Source of the DNA: Candidatus Peregrinibacteria bacterium
GTDB taxonomy: Bacteria > Patescibacteriota > Gracilibacteria > UBA1369 > LOWO2-01-FULL-3
Direction: 5' to 3'
DNA: 5,013 nucleotides
Assembly: GCA_003566255.1 (NCBI GenBank)
Contig: PXEC01000096.1
Coordinates: forward strand, 1-5,013
Made by a program: the position numbers and the translations under genes. Each line of letters opens with the position of its first letter. Within the stretch, counting starts at the first letter, position 1. Under the pieces are notes generated by a model. It made no database searches and was not told the origin of the DNA. It saw nothing but the letters and a program-made list of their open reading frames with translations. Shown here piece after piece: positions 1 to 5,013 of the stretch.

Positions 1-687
1 CCAACTTGATCGATATCAATGCTTCTCGACTGCAGCTCCGGAATAGAACCGTTCTTCGCGCTGATATATTACAAAGAAGTAATGAGCGGACAAAAGCTCA
101 GATACGTTAATTCCCACTTGAAAGAGGAACTGAAAAAACTTGGATTGGACAAGGAGGAAATAATTGAAGAAATAGAAAGTACAGGAACGCTTCAACACAT
201 AAAAGAAATTCCGGAAGAAATAAGAAAGATATACGTCACCGCAATGGACATAAACGCGGAGGACCACATAAAAATGCAAGCCGCTTTTCAGAAACACGTG
301 GACAACAGCATAAGCAAGACAATAAACTTCAGCAATTCCGCGACCAGAGAAGACGTAAAACAAGGATATCTTTTAGCTTGGGAAAACGGGTTGAAGGGAT
401 GCACGGTATACAGAGACGGAAGCAGGCAAGAACAAGTTTTGAGTTTAAACAACAAAAAAGAAGCAGAAAAGACTGTGGAGAAGGAACCCGAACAAAATTC
501 ACATCAAAATTTTGAAGAGATAATTCCCCCACCGCTTCCTCAAATAACCGAAGAAAGAGAACACGCGTCGCTAAATAAAAAAGAAATCATCCACAACAAA
601 AAATGTCCGGAATGCGCAAATAAAATACAGGTAGCGGAAGGCTGTATGCTTTGCCTAAATTGTGGGTTTTCCGCGTGCGCGGCATAA
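1..687 (+). CDS. nrdJ: Adenosylcobalamin-dependent (class II) ribonucleoside-diphosphate reductase, C-terminal part
   Basis: This is the 3' end of a vitamin B12-dependent ribonucleotide reductase, the cytosolic enzyme that reduces ribonucleotides to deoxyribonucleotides using a cobalamin-generated thiyl radical. The 5' part lies outside the window. Frame 1 shows P-T-[TGA]-S-I-S, then C-S-S-G-I-E-P near nt 31-51, a barrel segment with D-N-S-I-S-K-T-I-N-F (about nt 301-330), and G-C-T-V-Y-R-D-G-S-R (about nt 397-426), all typical of NrdJ. A charged, proline-containing linker (about nt 430-600) leads to a Cys-rich tail with Cys codons at 604, 613, 643, 652, 661 and 676 (CxxC ... CxxCxxC ... C). 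The family uses this tail as a zinc-ribbon-like module, probably in active-site re-reduction. It ends in TAA. The codon at 7-9 is TGA where the family has Gly, so the first ATG after it (19) is not believable as a native start. Family assignment is firm; reading of the TGA is unresolved. Confidence 0.92.
7..9 (+). other. In-frame TGA at a conserved glycine position of nrdJ
   Basis: The reading frame is homologous on both sides of this codon: P-T before it and S-I-S-M-L-L-D-C-S-S-G-I-E-P after it. In class II reductases the matching motif is A-P-T-G-[TS]-I-S, so TGA replaces Gly. One G-to-T change from GGA would produce it. Candidate explanations are UGA=Gly recoding, a real nonsense mutation, or an assembly or sequencing error close to the sequence end. 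Confidence 0.85.
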
Positions 688-692
688 ATCCG

Positions 693-722
693 TATAAAAA
701 GGTTTTCCCCCCTCTTTTTATA
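693..722 (+). repeat. A/T-rich inverted repeat downstream of nrdJ, possible weak terminator
   Basis: A perfect 9-bp inverted repeat (arms 693-701 and 714-722, tataaaaag / ctttttata) surrounds a 12-nt loop containing a run of six C. It begins 6 nt after the nrdJ stop. The five-T run sits inside the 3' arm, giving an A-tract/T-tract layout that could act as a weak intrinsic terminator, but the stem has only one G-C pair (two if a bulge is allowed). Function is inferred. Confidence 0.45.
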
Positions 723-724
723 GA

Positions 725-755
725 GGTCAAGGGGGCCACATCGGCTCCCTTGACC
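725..755 (+). repeat. 13-bp GC-rich hairpin in the leader of the coiled-coil gene
   Basis: Arms 725-737 and 743-755 pair over 13 bp with a single G-U wobble and a 5-nt loop (acatc). No T-tract follows on the + strand, so it is not a canonical terminator in that direction. It lies just upstream of the Shine-Dalgarno-like stretch at 762-772 and of the candidate GTG and ATG starts at 767 and 788, so it would be a 5' UTR structure if transcription comes through from nrdJ or starts nearby. Confidence 0.65.
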
Positions 756-761
756 CGGCAA

Positions 762-772
762 GAAAGGTGATC
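762..772 (+). promoter_or_regulatory. Shine-Dalgarno-like sequence with unusual spacing
   Basis: The string gaaaggtgatc closely resembles the complement of the 16S rRNA 3' end (GGAGGTGATC). It overlaps the possible GTG start at 767, so it cannot serve that codon, and its G-G core lies about 21 nt before the ATG at 788, longer than usual. It may be a suboptimal site for the ATG or a chance match. Confidence 0.3.
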
Positions 773-787
773 TATCCTAAAATAAGC

Positions 788-3283
788 ATGGAGGCATTCG
801 AAAAAATACCACACAAGTTTGAACTTGAAGAGGGGAAAGACCCCTCCGCGTCGAACAACACAAACAATGAAGACGTGGAAGGTTTGACGAAAGAAGGAAA
901 AGAGAGCTTGGACAACAGAACTACAACTTCAAAACAGTTAGCTGCCGAAGCAAAAGAATACTTAAAAAGAGCCAACGAATCATTGCAAAAACTGGCTAGA
1001 GAAGAGCAAGTCCTTAGTTTTTCAGACCACAACCGATTTCTTAAAAAAATCACCGAAGTTGAGGAAAGTCCGGACACCGAGAGTTCAACAAAGGCAAAAA
1101 AACTATGCGAAGAAATAGAAGAGTACAAGGCTAACAAACTAAAAAAAACAACTGAAGAAGAATTGGTAAGAGAAGTGAACGATCCGGAAATTGAAACAAG
1201 GTTAAATCGGGTAAAAACACTTTTTGAAGACCCGGAAACCGCAAAGCACATAGGAACAAACCAGGTGGAGGCATTCAAAGCCTGGTGCGTAGAAAGAATA
1301 AAGAAAAACCCCACGATAAAAAATGCCGAAGAAACAATATATTTGGTCCAAAATCACAGCACAGACGGAATAAAACCCAGAAAAGAATTTTACGAAACAC
1401 AAATAAAGCCACTCCTCTCCCGCTACGGAATGACCATAGGCGAGTCACCTCTTCTGAGGGAAAAAGGCTTCAGCGAAAGAAAATCCATCCTGCCCCTAAT
1501 GAAACAAAGTTCGGAATTAATAGAGGAGGGTTTTCGAGCGGGATTTTATTCAATTAAGACAAAACAAAAAATAGTCGCCGATATGCTGAAAAGCCCGGAA
1601 TCGGCAACAATCTGGAGAAAAGCGGGAGAAATAAAACAAATTCGCCAGAAAGAAGATAACAACTACGCGCTCTTCGAGAGAAAAATAACGATCAACGGAA
1701 CAGAAATAGACGCGATGAGCAAGGCCTCAAAAAAAGAACTCTTCAAAAGCTACGCGGACTATGATGATCTCTCGTTAAGAAAAACAACCGTGGACAACTG
1801 GAAACAAATAATAGAAAACGAAGCAAATTTAGCCCGTGAATTCGGAGAAATTTACAAAGATGATAAAGAAGGATTCAGAAACGCAATACACAGTTTCAAC
1901 CTCATGGATTACACGCAAAAAGAAAGAGCCATAAAAGAGCACAAAAAATTAAAAGAAGAAAACGAAAAAGGAAAACTGCAAAAAAGTCTGGAAATCCTTA
2001 AAAAATCACTAACGGAAATAGAAAAAGCGGAAAATGAAAAAGTCCTATGCACAAAAACAGCAAAACGCTTCCGGGACTTCGTTCTGGACAAATCCAGATA
2101 CACCGATTCCAAAGGAAAACTGGATATCGAAAAACAACAAAAACTTCACGAGGGATTGACTTCAAAAACACCGGTACATGAGAAGGAAAAAAGAAACATA
2201 GAGGCATATCGTCAAAAAAGAAATCTTTTCCGCGTCTCACTCAAAAAATTCGGCGACATAACTCCGGAAATGACAAACGAAAAACTGGAAGAAAAACAAG
2301 CTCAATATGACGCTGAATCATACACGAAAAGAATGGAACTCCACGAAAAACTGAAAGGTGAGATTGCAAAAAAGGAAAAAGAGAAAGAAAAAATGAAAAA
2401 GTTGAGATCCAATTCCACCGAAATGGAAAAAGTCCCGGACATTCAAAAAGGGATATTGGAAAAAAGATTCAAATTGTTAAGAAGTTTAGACGCGTTAATA
2501 GAAGAAAAAACACCTGAAAGCGTACGAGAAGGACTAAATCAGATATATTCATATATGGACGCGGCCAACAAATTAATAGAAGATTTTTCCGGGGATCCAG
2601 AGATAGAAAAACGCCTAAGCGAACTTCTGGAGTTAAAAAGAGCTCTGGGAAACCCCGAAGAAGCAAAGAAAACAGAAGAGGAAGAAATGATGGAAGAAGC
2701 AAAGAAAACAATGGAAGAGAATAAATTCGGAGTTGGAGACAGAGTCAGAAAACAAGAAAAAATCCACAAGGCGAGCACTTTAATAAGTTTGTCAGAAAAA
2801 AGACACGGAGAAAAAAAGAAGGCAGCGGACAGAGCACTTGAAGCAGCCCTTGAAAAAAGTGAAGACGAAACTCAAAAAAGAATAATAGAGGATTACCACA
2901 AACGGGGAGGAGTAATAAACAAAAAAGACACTGGAGGAAAAGTCCGCAAAATAGAAGCGGATGAGGAAAAACTTGGTGCCGATTGGATCTCCGCAAAAGA
3001 TCACGTGGATGCGGAGGGAGTAGATAATCTTGAAGATAAAGCAGGAACAACTGAAATAGAAATTACAAAGGACGGCCAAGTTCTTGACAAAGAAGGAAGA
3101 AAAAGAGAGCTGGAACAAAGAGAGGAAGCCATCGCGGTGGACGTGGGAGAACAAATGAATGAACAAAGAGAAAAAAAAGAGGGAATAAAAAAGCCGTCCG
3201 CTTACTCAAAAACGGCACTGGAAGTGGCAAGAAAAAGAGCGGCACGAAGAGTAATCGAAGAAAAAGTTAAAAAAGCGGCATGA
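788..3283 (+). CDS. Large Lys/Glu-rich coiled-coil protein of unknown function
   Basis: An 831-residue protein that I cannot assign to a family. It has no signal peptide and no membrane segment, so it is probably cytoplasmic. By eye about a third of the residues are Lys or Glu. Long helical, coiled-coil-like stretches occupy roughly residues 371-420 and 500-540. A less extreme segment (about 130-285, with Trp, Cys, Phe and Tyr) may be a folded helical domain. A motif near residue 132 (D-P-E-I-E-T-R-L) recurs near 603 (D-P-E-I-E-K-R-L), each followed by a second P-E-x-A-K. The hexapeptide E-E-A-K-K-T occurs twice near residues 625-640. The tail is basic (A-R-K-R-A-A-R-R). I chose the ATG at 788; a GTG at 767 would add seven residues, but neither start has a well-spaced ribosome site. 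The TGA stop overlaps the next gene's ATG (ATGA), implying translational coupling. If UGA were Gly, the protein would end at TAG 3287-3289 with two extra residues. The ORF is certain to be coding; its function is unknown. Confidence 0.88.
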   Translation: MEAFEKIPHKFELEEGKDPSASNNTNNEDVEGLTKEGKESLDNRTTTSKQLAAEAKEYLKRANESLQKLAREEQVLSFSDHNRFLKKITEVEESPDTESSTKAKKLCEEIEEYKANKLKKTTEEELVREVNDPEIETRLNRVKTLFEDPETAKHIGTNQVEAFKAWCVERIKKNPTIKNAEETIYLVQNHSTDGIKPRKEFYETQIKPLLSRYGMTIGESPLLREKGFSERKSILPLMKQSSELIEEGFRAGFYSIKTKQKIVADMLKSPESATIWRKAGEIKQIRQKEDNNYALFERKITINGTEIDAMSKASKKELFKSYADYDDLSLRKTTVDNWKQIIENEANLAREFGEIYKDDKEGFRNAIHSFNLMDYTQKERAIKEHKKLKEENEKGKLQKSLEILKKSLTEIEKAENEKVLCTKTAKRFRDFVLDKSRYTDSKGKLDIEKQQKLHEGLTSKTPVHEKEKRNIEAYRQKRNLFRVSLKKFGDITPEMTNEKLEEKQAQYDAESYTKRMELHEKLKGEIAKKEKEKEKMKKLRSNSTEMEKVPDIQKGILEKRFKLLRSLDALIEEKTPESVREGLNQIYSYMDAANKLIEDFSGDPEIEKRLSELLELKRALGNPEEAKKTEEEEMMEEAKKTMEENKFGVGDRVRKQEKIHKASTLISLSEKRHGEKKKAADRALEAALEKSEDETQKRIIEDYHKRGGVINKKDTGGKVRKIEADEEKLGADWISAKDHVDAEGVDNLEDKAGTTEIEITKDGQVLDKEGRKRELEQREEAIAVDVGEQMNEQREKKEGIKKPSAYSKTALEVARKRAARRVIEEKVKKAA

Positions 3284-3807
3284 TCTTAGGACTGATAATA
3301 CTGGTAGTCATAATATTTGCTTCTTTTTTCACGGCAATGTCCCTCTATGTGACAATTTTCGGGGGAGGCCCGTTTGTTCCAACACCAATTCCCTCGGTAA
3401 AAGAAGTTTTGAAACACGCGAAAATAAAAAAGGGGCAAAAGGTTTATGACATAGGAGCCGGAGACGGAAGATTTGTCCACTACGCGACAAAAGATTATGG
3501 CGCGAACGCGGTAGGGTTTGAAATGGACCCTTTCGTTTTTTTGATAGCAAAAATCCGACAAATTTTCTGGAAATGGCAAGGAAAAATGATCCGAAGCGAT
3601 TTTCAAAAACACAGTCTATGCGACGCGGATCATATAATCTGCTACATGATGCCAAAGACCCTCGCGAAATTTCAAAAAAAGTTCGATAGAGAGCTGAAAA
3701 AAGGAACAAAAGTGATTTCATACGCGTTTCACATCGGAGACTGGGAACCAACAAAAGTAATACCGAAACAAGGAAAAATATCAAAAATCTTCATATATCA
3801 CCGCTGA
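3280..3807 (+). CDS. Membrane-anchored class I SAM-dependent methyltransferase, FAM173-like (putative protein-lysine methyltransferase)
   Basis: A 175-residue protein. Residues 2-27 form one strongly hydrophobic helix, a likely membrane anchor with the catalytic domain in the cytoplasm. Next come G-G-G-P-F-V-P-T-P (28-36), SAM-binding motif I V-Y-D-I-G-A-G-D-G-R-F (55-65), an acidic motif II residue E81 in G-F-E-M-D-P, a D-F at 107-108, D-A-D-H-I-I-C-Y-M-M-P (115-125), and a late Y-A-F-H-I-G-D-W-E-P (148-157). This order matches, from memory, the FAM173 family (ANTKMT/ATPSCKMT), mitochondrial enzymes that trimethylate lysines and carry an N-terminal hydrophobic anchor, an [FY]-V-P motif and a late W-x-P. 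Methyltransferase assignment is firm from motif I; lysine specificity is inferred, and a small-molecule or RNA substrate is possible. The ATG overlaps the upstream stop and has no clear ribosome site of its own, suggesting coupled translation. The TGA stop is followed 36 nt later by a strong hairpin. Confidence 0.88.
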   Translation: MILGLIILVVIIFASFFTAMSLYVTIFGGGPFVPTPIPSVKEVLKHAKIKKGQKVYDIGAGDGRFVHYATKDYGANAVGFEMDPFVFLIAKIRQIFWKWQGKMIRSDFQKHSLCDADHIICYMMPKTLAKFQKKFDRELKKGTKVISYAFHIGDWEPTKVIPKQGKISKIFIYHR

Positions 3808-3843
3808 AAAAAGCCATCTCAATACGTTATGTTTCCATGAAAG

Positions 3844-3896
3844 CGCGGGGAGAGAGCTGCGCTCCCCCCTTTCGGGTACGCAGCTCTCTCCCCGCG
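3844..3896 (+). terminator. Perfect 18-bp GC-rich hairpin after the methyltransferase gene
   Basis: Arms 3844-3861 and 3879-3896 are exact reverse complements over 18 bp (cgcggggagagagctgcg and its complement) with a 17-nt loop, whose C-run and ggg could pair further. It lies in the gap between the methyltransferase and the SLH gene. The first T-run (3913-3919) comes 16 nt after the stem, so it is not a textbook intrinsic terminator. It may act with the second hairpin, stabilise the mRNA 3' end, or be a copy of a dispersed palindromic repeat. Confidence 0.6.
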
Positions 3897-3899
3897 ATT

Positions 3900-3937
3900 C
3901 CAAAAAACTGGGTTTTTTTGGTCATATCTTTTTTTTT
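3900..3937 (+). terminator. Second A/T hairpin with T-tracts
   Basis: An inverted repeat with arms 3900-3907 (ccaaaaaa) and 3914-3921 (ttttttgg) is followed by a nine-T run at 3929-3937. Placed directly after the GC-rich hairpin, it makes a tandem structure likely to end the coiled-coil/methyltransferase transcript. The stem has few G-C pairs, so alone it would be weak. Confidence 0.45.
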
Positions 3938-3951
3938 CAACCGATTTTTAG

Positions 3952-3957
3952 TAATAT
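3952..3957 (+). promoter_or_regulatory. Possible -10 element before the SLH gene
   Basis: TAATAT resembles a bacterial -10 box and lies downstream of the terminator-like hairpins, where a new promoter would be needed. No good -35 is visible at the expected distance, where the sequence is mostly T. If used, transcription would start at about 3964-3967, giving a nearly leaderless mRNA. An alternative reading is that ggga at 3959-3962 is a short ribosome site on a longer transcript. Weak evidence. Confidence 0.2.
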
Positions 3958-3966
3958 TGGGATCAA

Positions 3967-5013
3967 ATGACAAAAAAAATCATTTCAAAAATTCTGGGGA
4001 TATTTGTTTTTGCAAGCATCTTCACCCCGATACAAGCGTTCGCGGCTTTTGAAGACGTTAAAATGGCGCACCCATATTATCCCGCGATAAGTTATTTGAA
4101 AGAAAACAATATAATACACGGCTATCCCGATGGGACATTCAGACCACAAAACGAAATAAACAGAGCGGAATTTTTAAAAATAATACTGGAAGGCTCGGGA
4201 GTACCATCCAACGTAATAACCCCCACCCCATTTCCCGACGTTGACCATACTGCCTGGTACGCGCCATATGTCAAAAAAGCATACGCCGAAGGATGGATTG
4301 AAGGCTATCCCGATGGGACATTCAAGCCGTCGCAAAGGATAAATAAAGTTGAAGCGATAAAGATTCTCGGGGAGGTTCAAAATTGGCAACTCCCTTCAGT
4401 CATATTGCAAGCCCCATACGATGACACCTCCCCTGACGCGTGGTACACGCCATACATATCATACGCGAAACAAAGAAGTTTTTTGGAAGAGGAAGGCCCG
4501 TTATACAGTCCCGGAGCACTAATGACAAGAGGTCAAATAAGTGAAGTGATCTTCAGAACATTAACATTGGAAGATCACGATTGGAAAATCCCGGAAGAAG
4601 AAAAAGTAACGGTGGAATTCACCCCGGTAGATTTCAGGCTGATGAGCACAACATTTTTCAGAGATATAACGTTGAACGAAGAATTCCCGACACATTTTTA
4701 CAACGATGAGATCTATTTTATAAGCGGACAAGTCAACTCAGACTTGATAAAAAAGGTCACTGTAATTTTGGAAAAAGAAAACGGAACAAAAAGAAAAACA
4801 TTCTCGGGTCCAACACAAAATAGAAATTTTTCAATCCCAGTATACTTCAAAGACCCGGGAAATCATCTCCTGGGCATAATCCCGGGAGAAGCGGGGTCCG
4901 GAACAGCGGTGCAAATATCGGTTTTCAATGACCCGCCTCAAGTAAATTTGAGCACCGATCCTCCGGAACCAGTAACAAACCAGCAAATATATTTTTCCAA
5001 CGGCAGTACAAAT
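3967..5013 (+). CDS. Secreted S-layer-homology (SLH) domain protein, N-terminal part
   Basis: An open frame of 349 codons runs off the window end without a stop. Residues 1-26 are a Sec signal peptide (K-K near the start, hydrophobic core, likely cleavage after A-F-A). Three SLH domains follow: about 28-75 (G-Y-P-D-G-T-F at 52-58, then N-R-A-E), about 88-136 (F-P-D-V, G-Y-P-D-G-T-F at 113-119, then N-K-V-E), and a divergent third at about 150-200 (Y-D-D-T, W-Y, then T-R-G-Q, without the G-Y-x-D-G-T-F turn). SLH triplets usually bind secondary cell-wall polymers and attach proteins to the envelope. Residues about 220-322 look like a beta-sandwich, Ig-like domain, and P-x-x-P-V-T-N-Q-Q near 333-340 probably opens another. 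The role is likely a surface or S-layer protein; the missing C-terminus may carry the specific function. ATG 3967 is chosen because it gives a complete signal peptide. No in-frame TGA occurs. Confidence 0.93.
   Translation, partial: MTKKIISKILGIFVFASIFTPIQAFAAFEDVKMAHPYYPAISYLKENNIIHGYPDGTFRPQNEINRAEFLKIILEGSGVPSNVITPTPFPDVDHTAWYAPYVKKAYAEGWIEGYPDGTFKPSQRINKVEAIKILGEVQNWQLPSVILQAPYDDTSPDAWYTPYISYAKQRSFLEEEGPLYSPGALMTRGQISEVIFRTLTLEDHDWKIPEEEKVTVEFTPVDFRLMSTTFFRDITLNEEFPTHFYNDEIYFISGQVNSDLIKKVTVILEKENGTKRKTFSGPTQNRNFSIPVYFKDPGNHLLGIIPGEAGSGTAVQISVFNDPPQVNLSTDPPEPVTNQQIYFSNGSTN
4120..4324 (+). repeat. Exact 22-nt direct repeat within the first two SLH domains
   Basis: Positions 4120-4141 and 4303-4324 are identical. 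They encode the G-Y-P-D-G-T-F turn and are 183 bp (61 codons) apart, the length of one SLH domain unit. The same synonymous codons are used for every residue, while the rest of the two domains has diverged. Confidence 0.85.

Noticed and set aside
19..687. nrdJ as a complete short gene starting at ATG 19
   Set aside because: Conserved NrdJ sequence continues upstream of ATG 19 through the TGA to the window edge, and a 222-residue piece would lack most of the catalytic barrel.
693..755. Riboswitch or cobalamin-binding RNA between nrdJ and the next gene
   Set aside because: The stretch is too short and shows none of the conserved B12-box or other riboswitch core sequences; only simple hairpins are visible.
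772..1314. 180-codon minus-strand open frame
   Set aside because: It lies antisense inside the coiled-coil gene. Its Ser/Phe/Leu-rich translation is what the reverse of Lys/Glu-rich codons gives, and it shows no recognisable motif.
1285..1557. 90-codon + strand open frame inside the coiled-coil gene
   Set aside because: It is an out-of-frame reading of A-rich sequence, giving Lys/Arg/Asn-rich low-complexity protein without a start context.
2469..3245. Several overlapping minus-strand open frames, rich in Phe and Leu
   Set aside because: They are shadows of A-rich coding on the + strand; hydrophobic runs are a by-product of reversed aaa and gaa codons, not true membrane proteins.
3329..3784. 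151-codon minus-strand open frame
   Set aside because: It is fully antisense to the methyltransferase, whose SAM-binding motifs show that the + frame is the real one.
3837..4052. 71-codon + strand open frame across the hairpins
   Set aside because: It translates both hairpin arms and the T-tracts and then overlaps the signal-peptide coding region of the SLH gene in another frame; no conserved motif is seen.
1..5013. CRISPR array, tRNA, phage or transposon genes
   Set aside because: No regularly spaced repeats, cloverleaf, integrase or transposase motifs were seen; the only repeats are the inverted repeats and the SLH domain repeat listed.

Overview
The window holds four co-directional genes on the + strand. 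They are the 3' end of an adenosylcobalamin-dependent (class II) ribonucleotide reductase, a large Lys/Glu-rich coiled-coil protein of unknown function, a small membrane-anchored SAM-dependent methyltransferase, and the 5' part of a secreted S-layer-homology (SLH) protein. No tRNA, rRNA, CRISPR array, transposase or integrase is visible. Both ends cut through genes, so this looks like a short metagenomic contig.

Gene content and style suggest a Candidate Phyla Radiation (Patescibacteria) bacterium, perhaps near Gracilibacteria or Peregrinibacteria. The reasons are a NrdJ with a Cys-rich tail, an SLH surface protein behind a short Sec signal, a tiny TM-anchored methyltransferase, A-rich coding strands and weak Shine-Dalgarno sites. 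This placement is inference.

Region by region: 1-687 is the nrdJ 3' end. It has an in-frame TGA at codon 7-9, exactly where the family has an almost invariant glycine (P-T-[Gly]-S-I-S). That could mean UGA read as glycine (code 25, known in Gracilibacteria and Absconditabacteria), a nonsense mutation, or a contig-edge error. The rest of the window favours the standard code: no other in-frame TGA occurs in about 1,580 codons, and the methyltransferase gene ends in TGA just before a large hairpin. Positions 688-787 hold two adjacent inverted repeats ahead of the coiled-coil gene. Positions 788-3283 and 3280-3807 are the coiled-coil and methyltransferase genes, joined by an ATGA overlap. Positions 3808-3966 hold a perfect 18-bp hairpin, a second A/T hairpin and a T-tract. 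From 3967 the SLH gene runs off the window.

The most interesting biology is the coupled pair. The methyltransferase has the layout of the mitochondrial FAM173 lysine methyltransferases (TM anchor, P-F-V-P motif, D-I-G-A-G-D-G-R, a late W-x-P), and its partner is an exceptionally lysine-rich protein. A membrane-tethered enzyme methylating its own operon partner is a testable hypothesis, not something the sequence proves.
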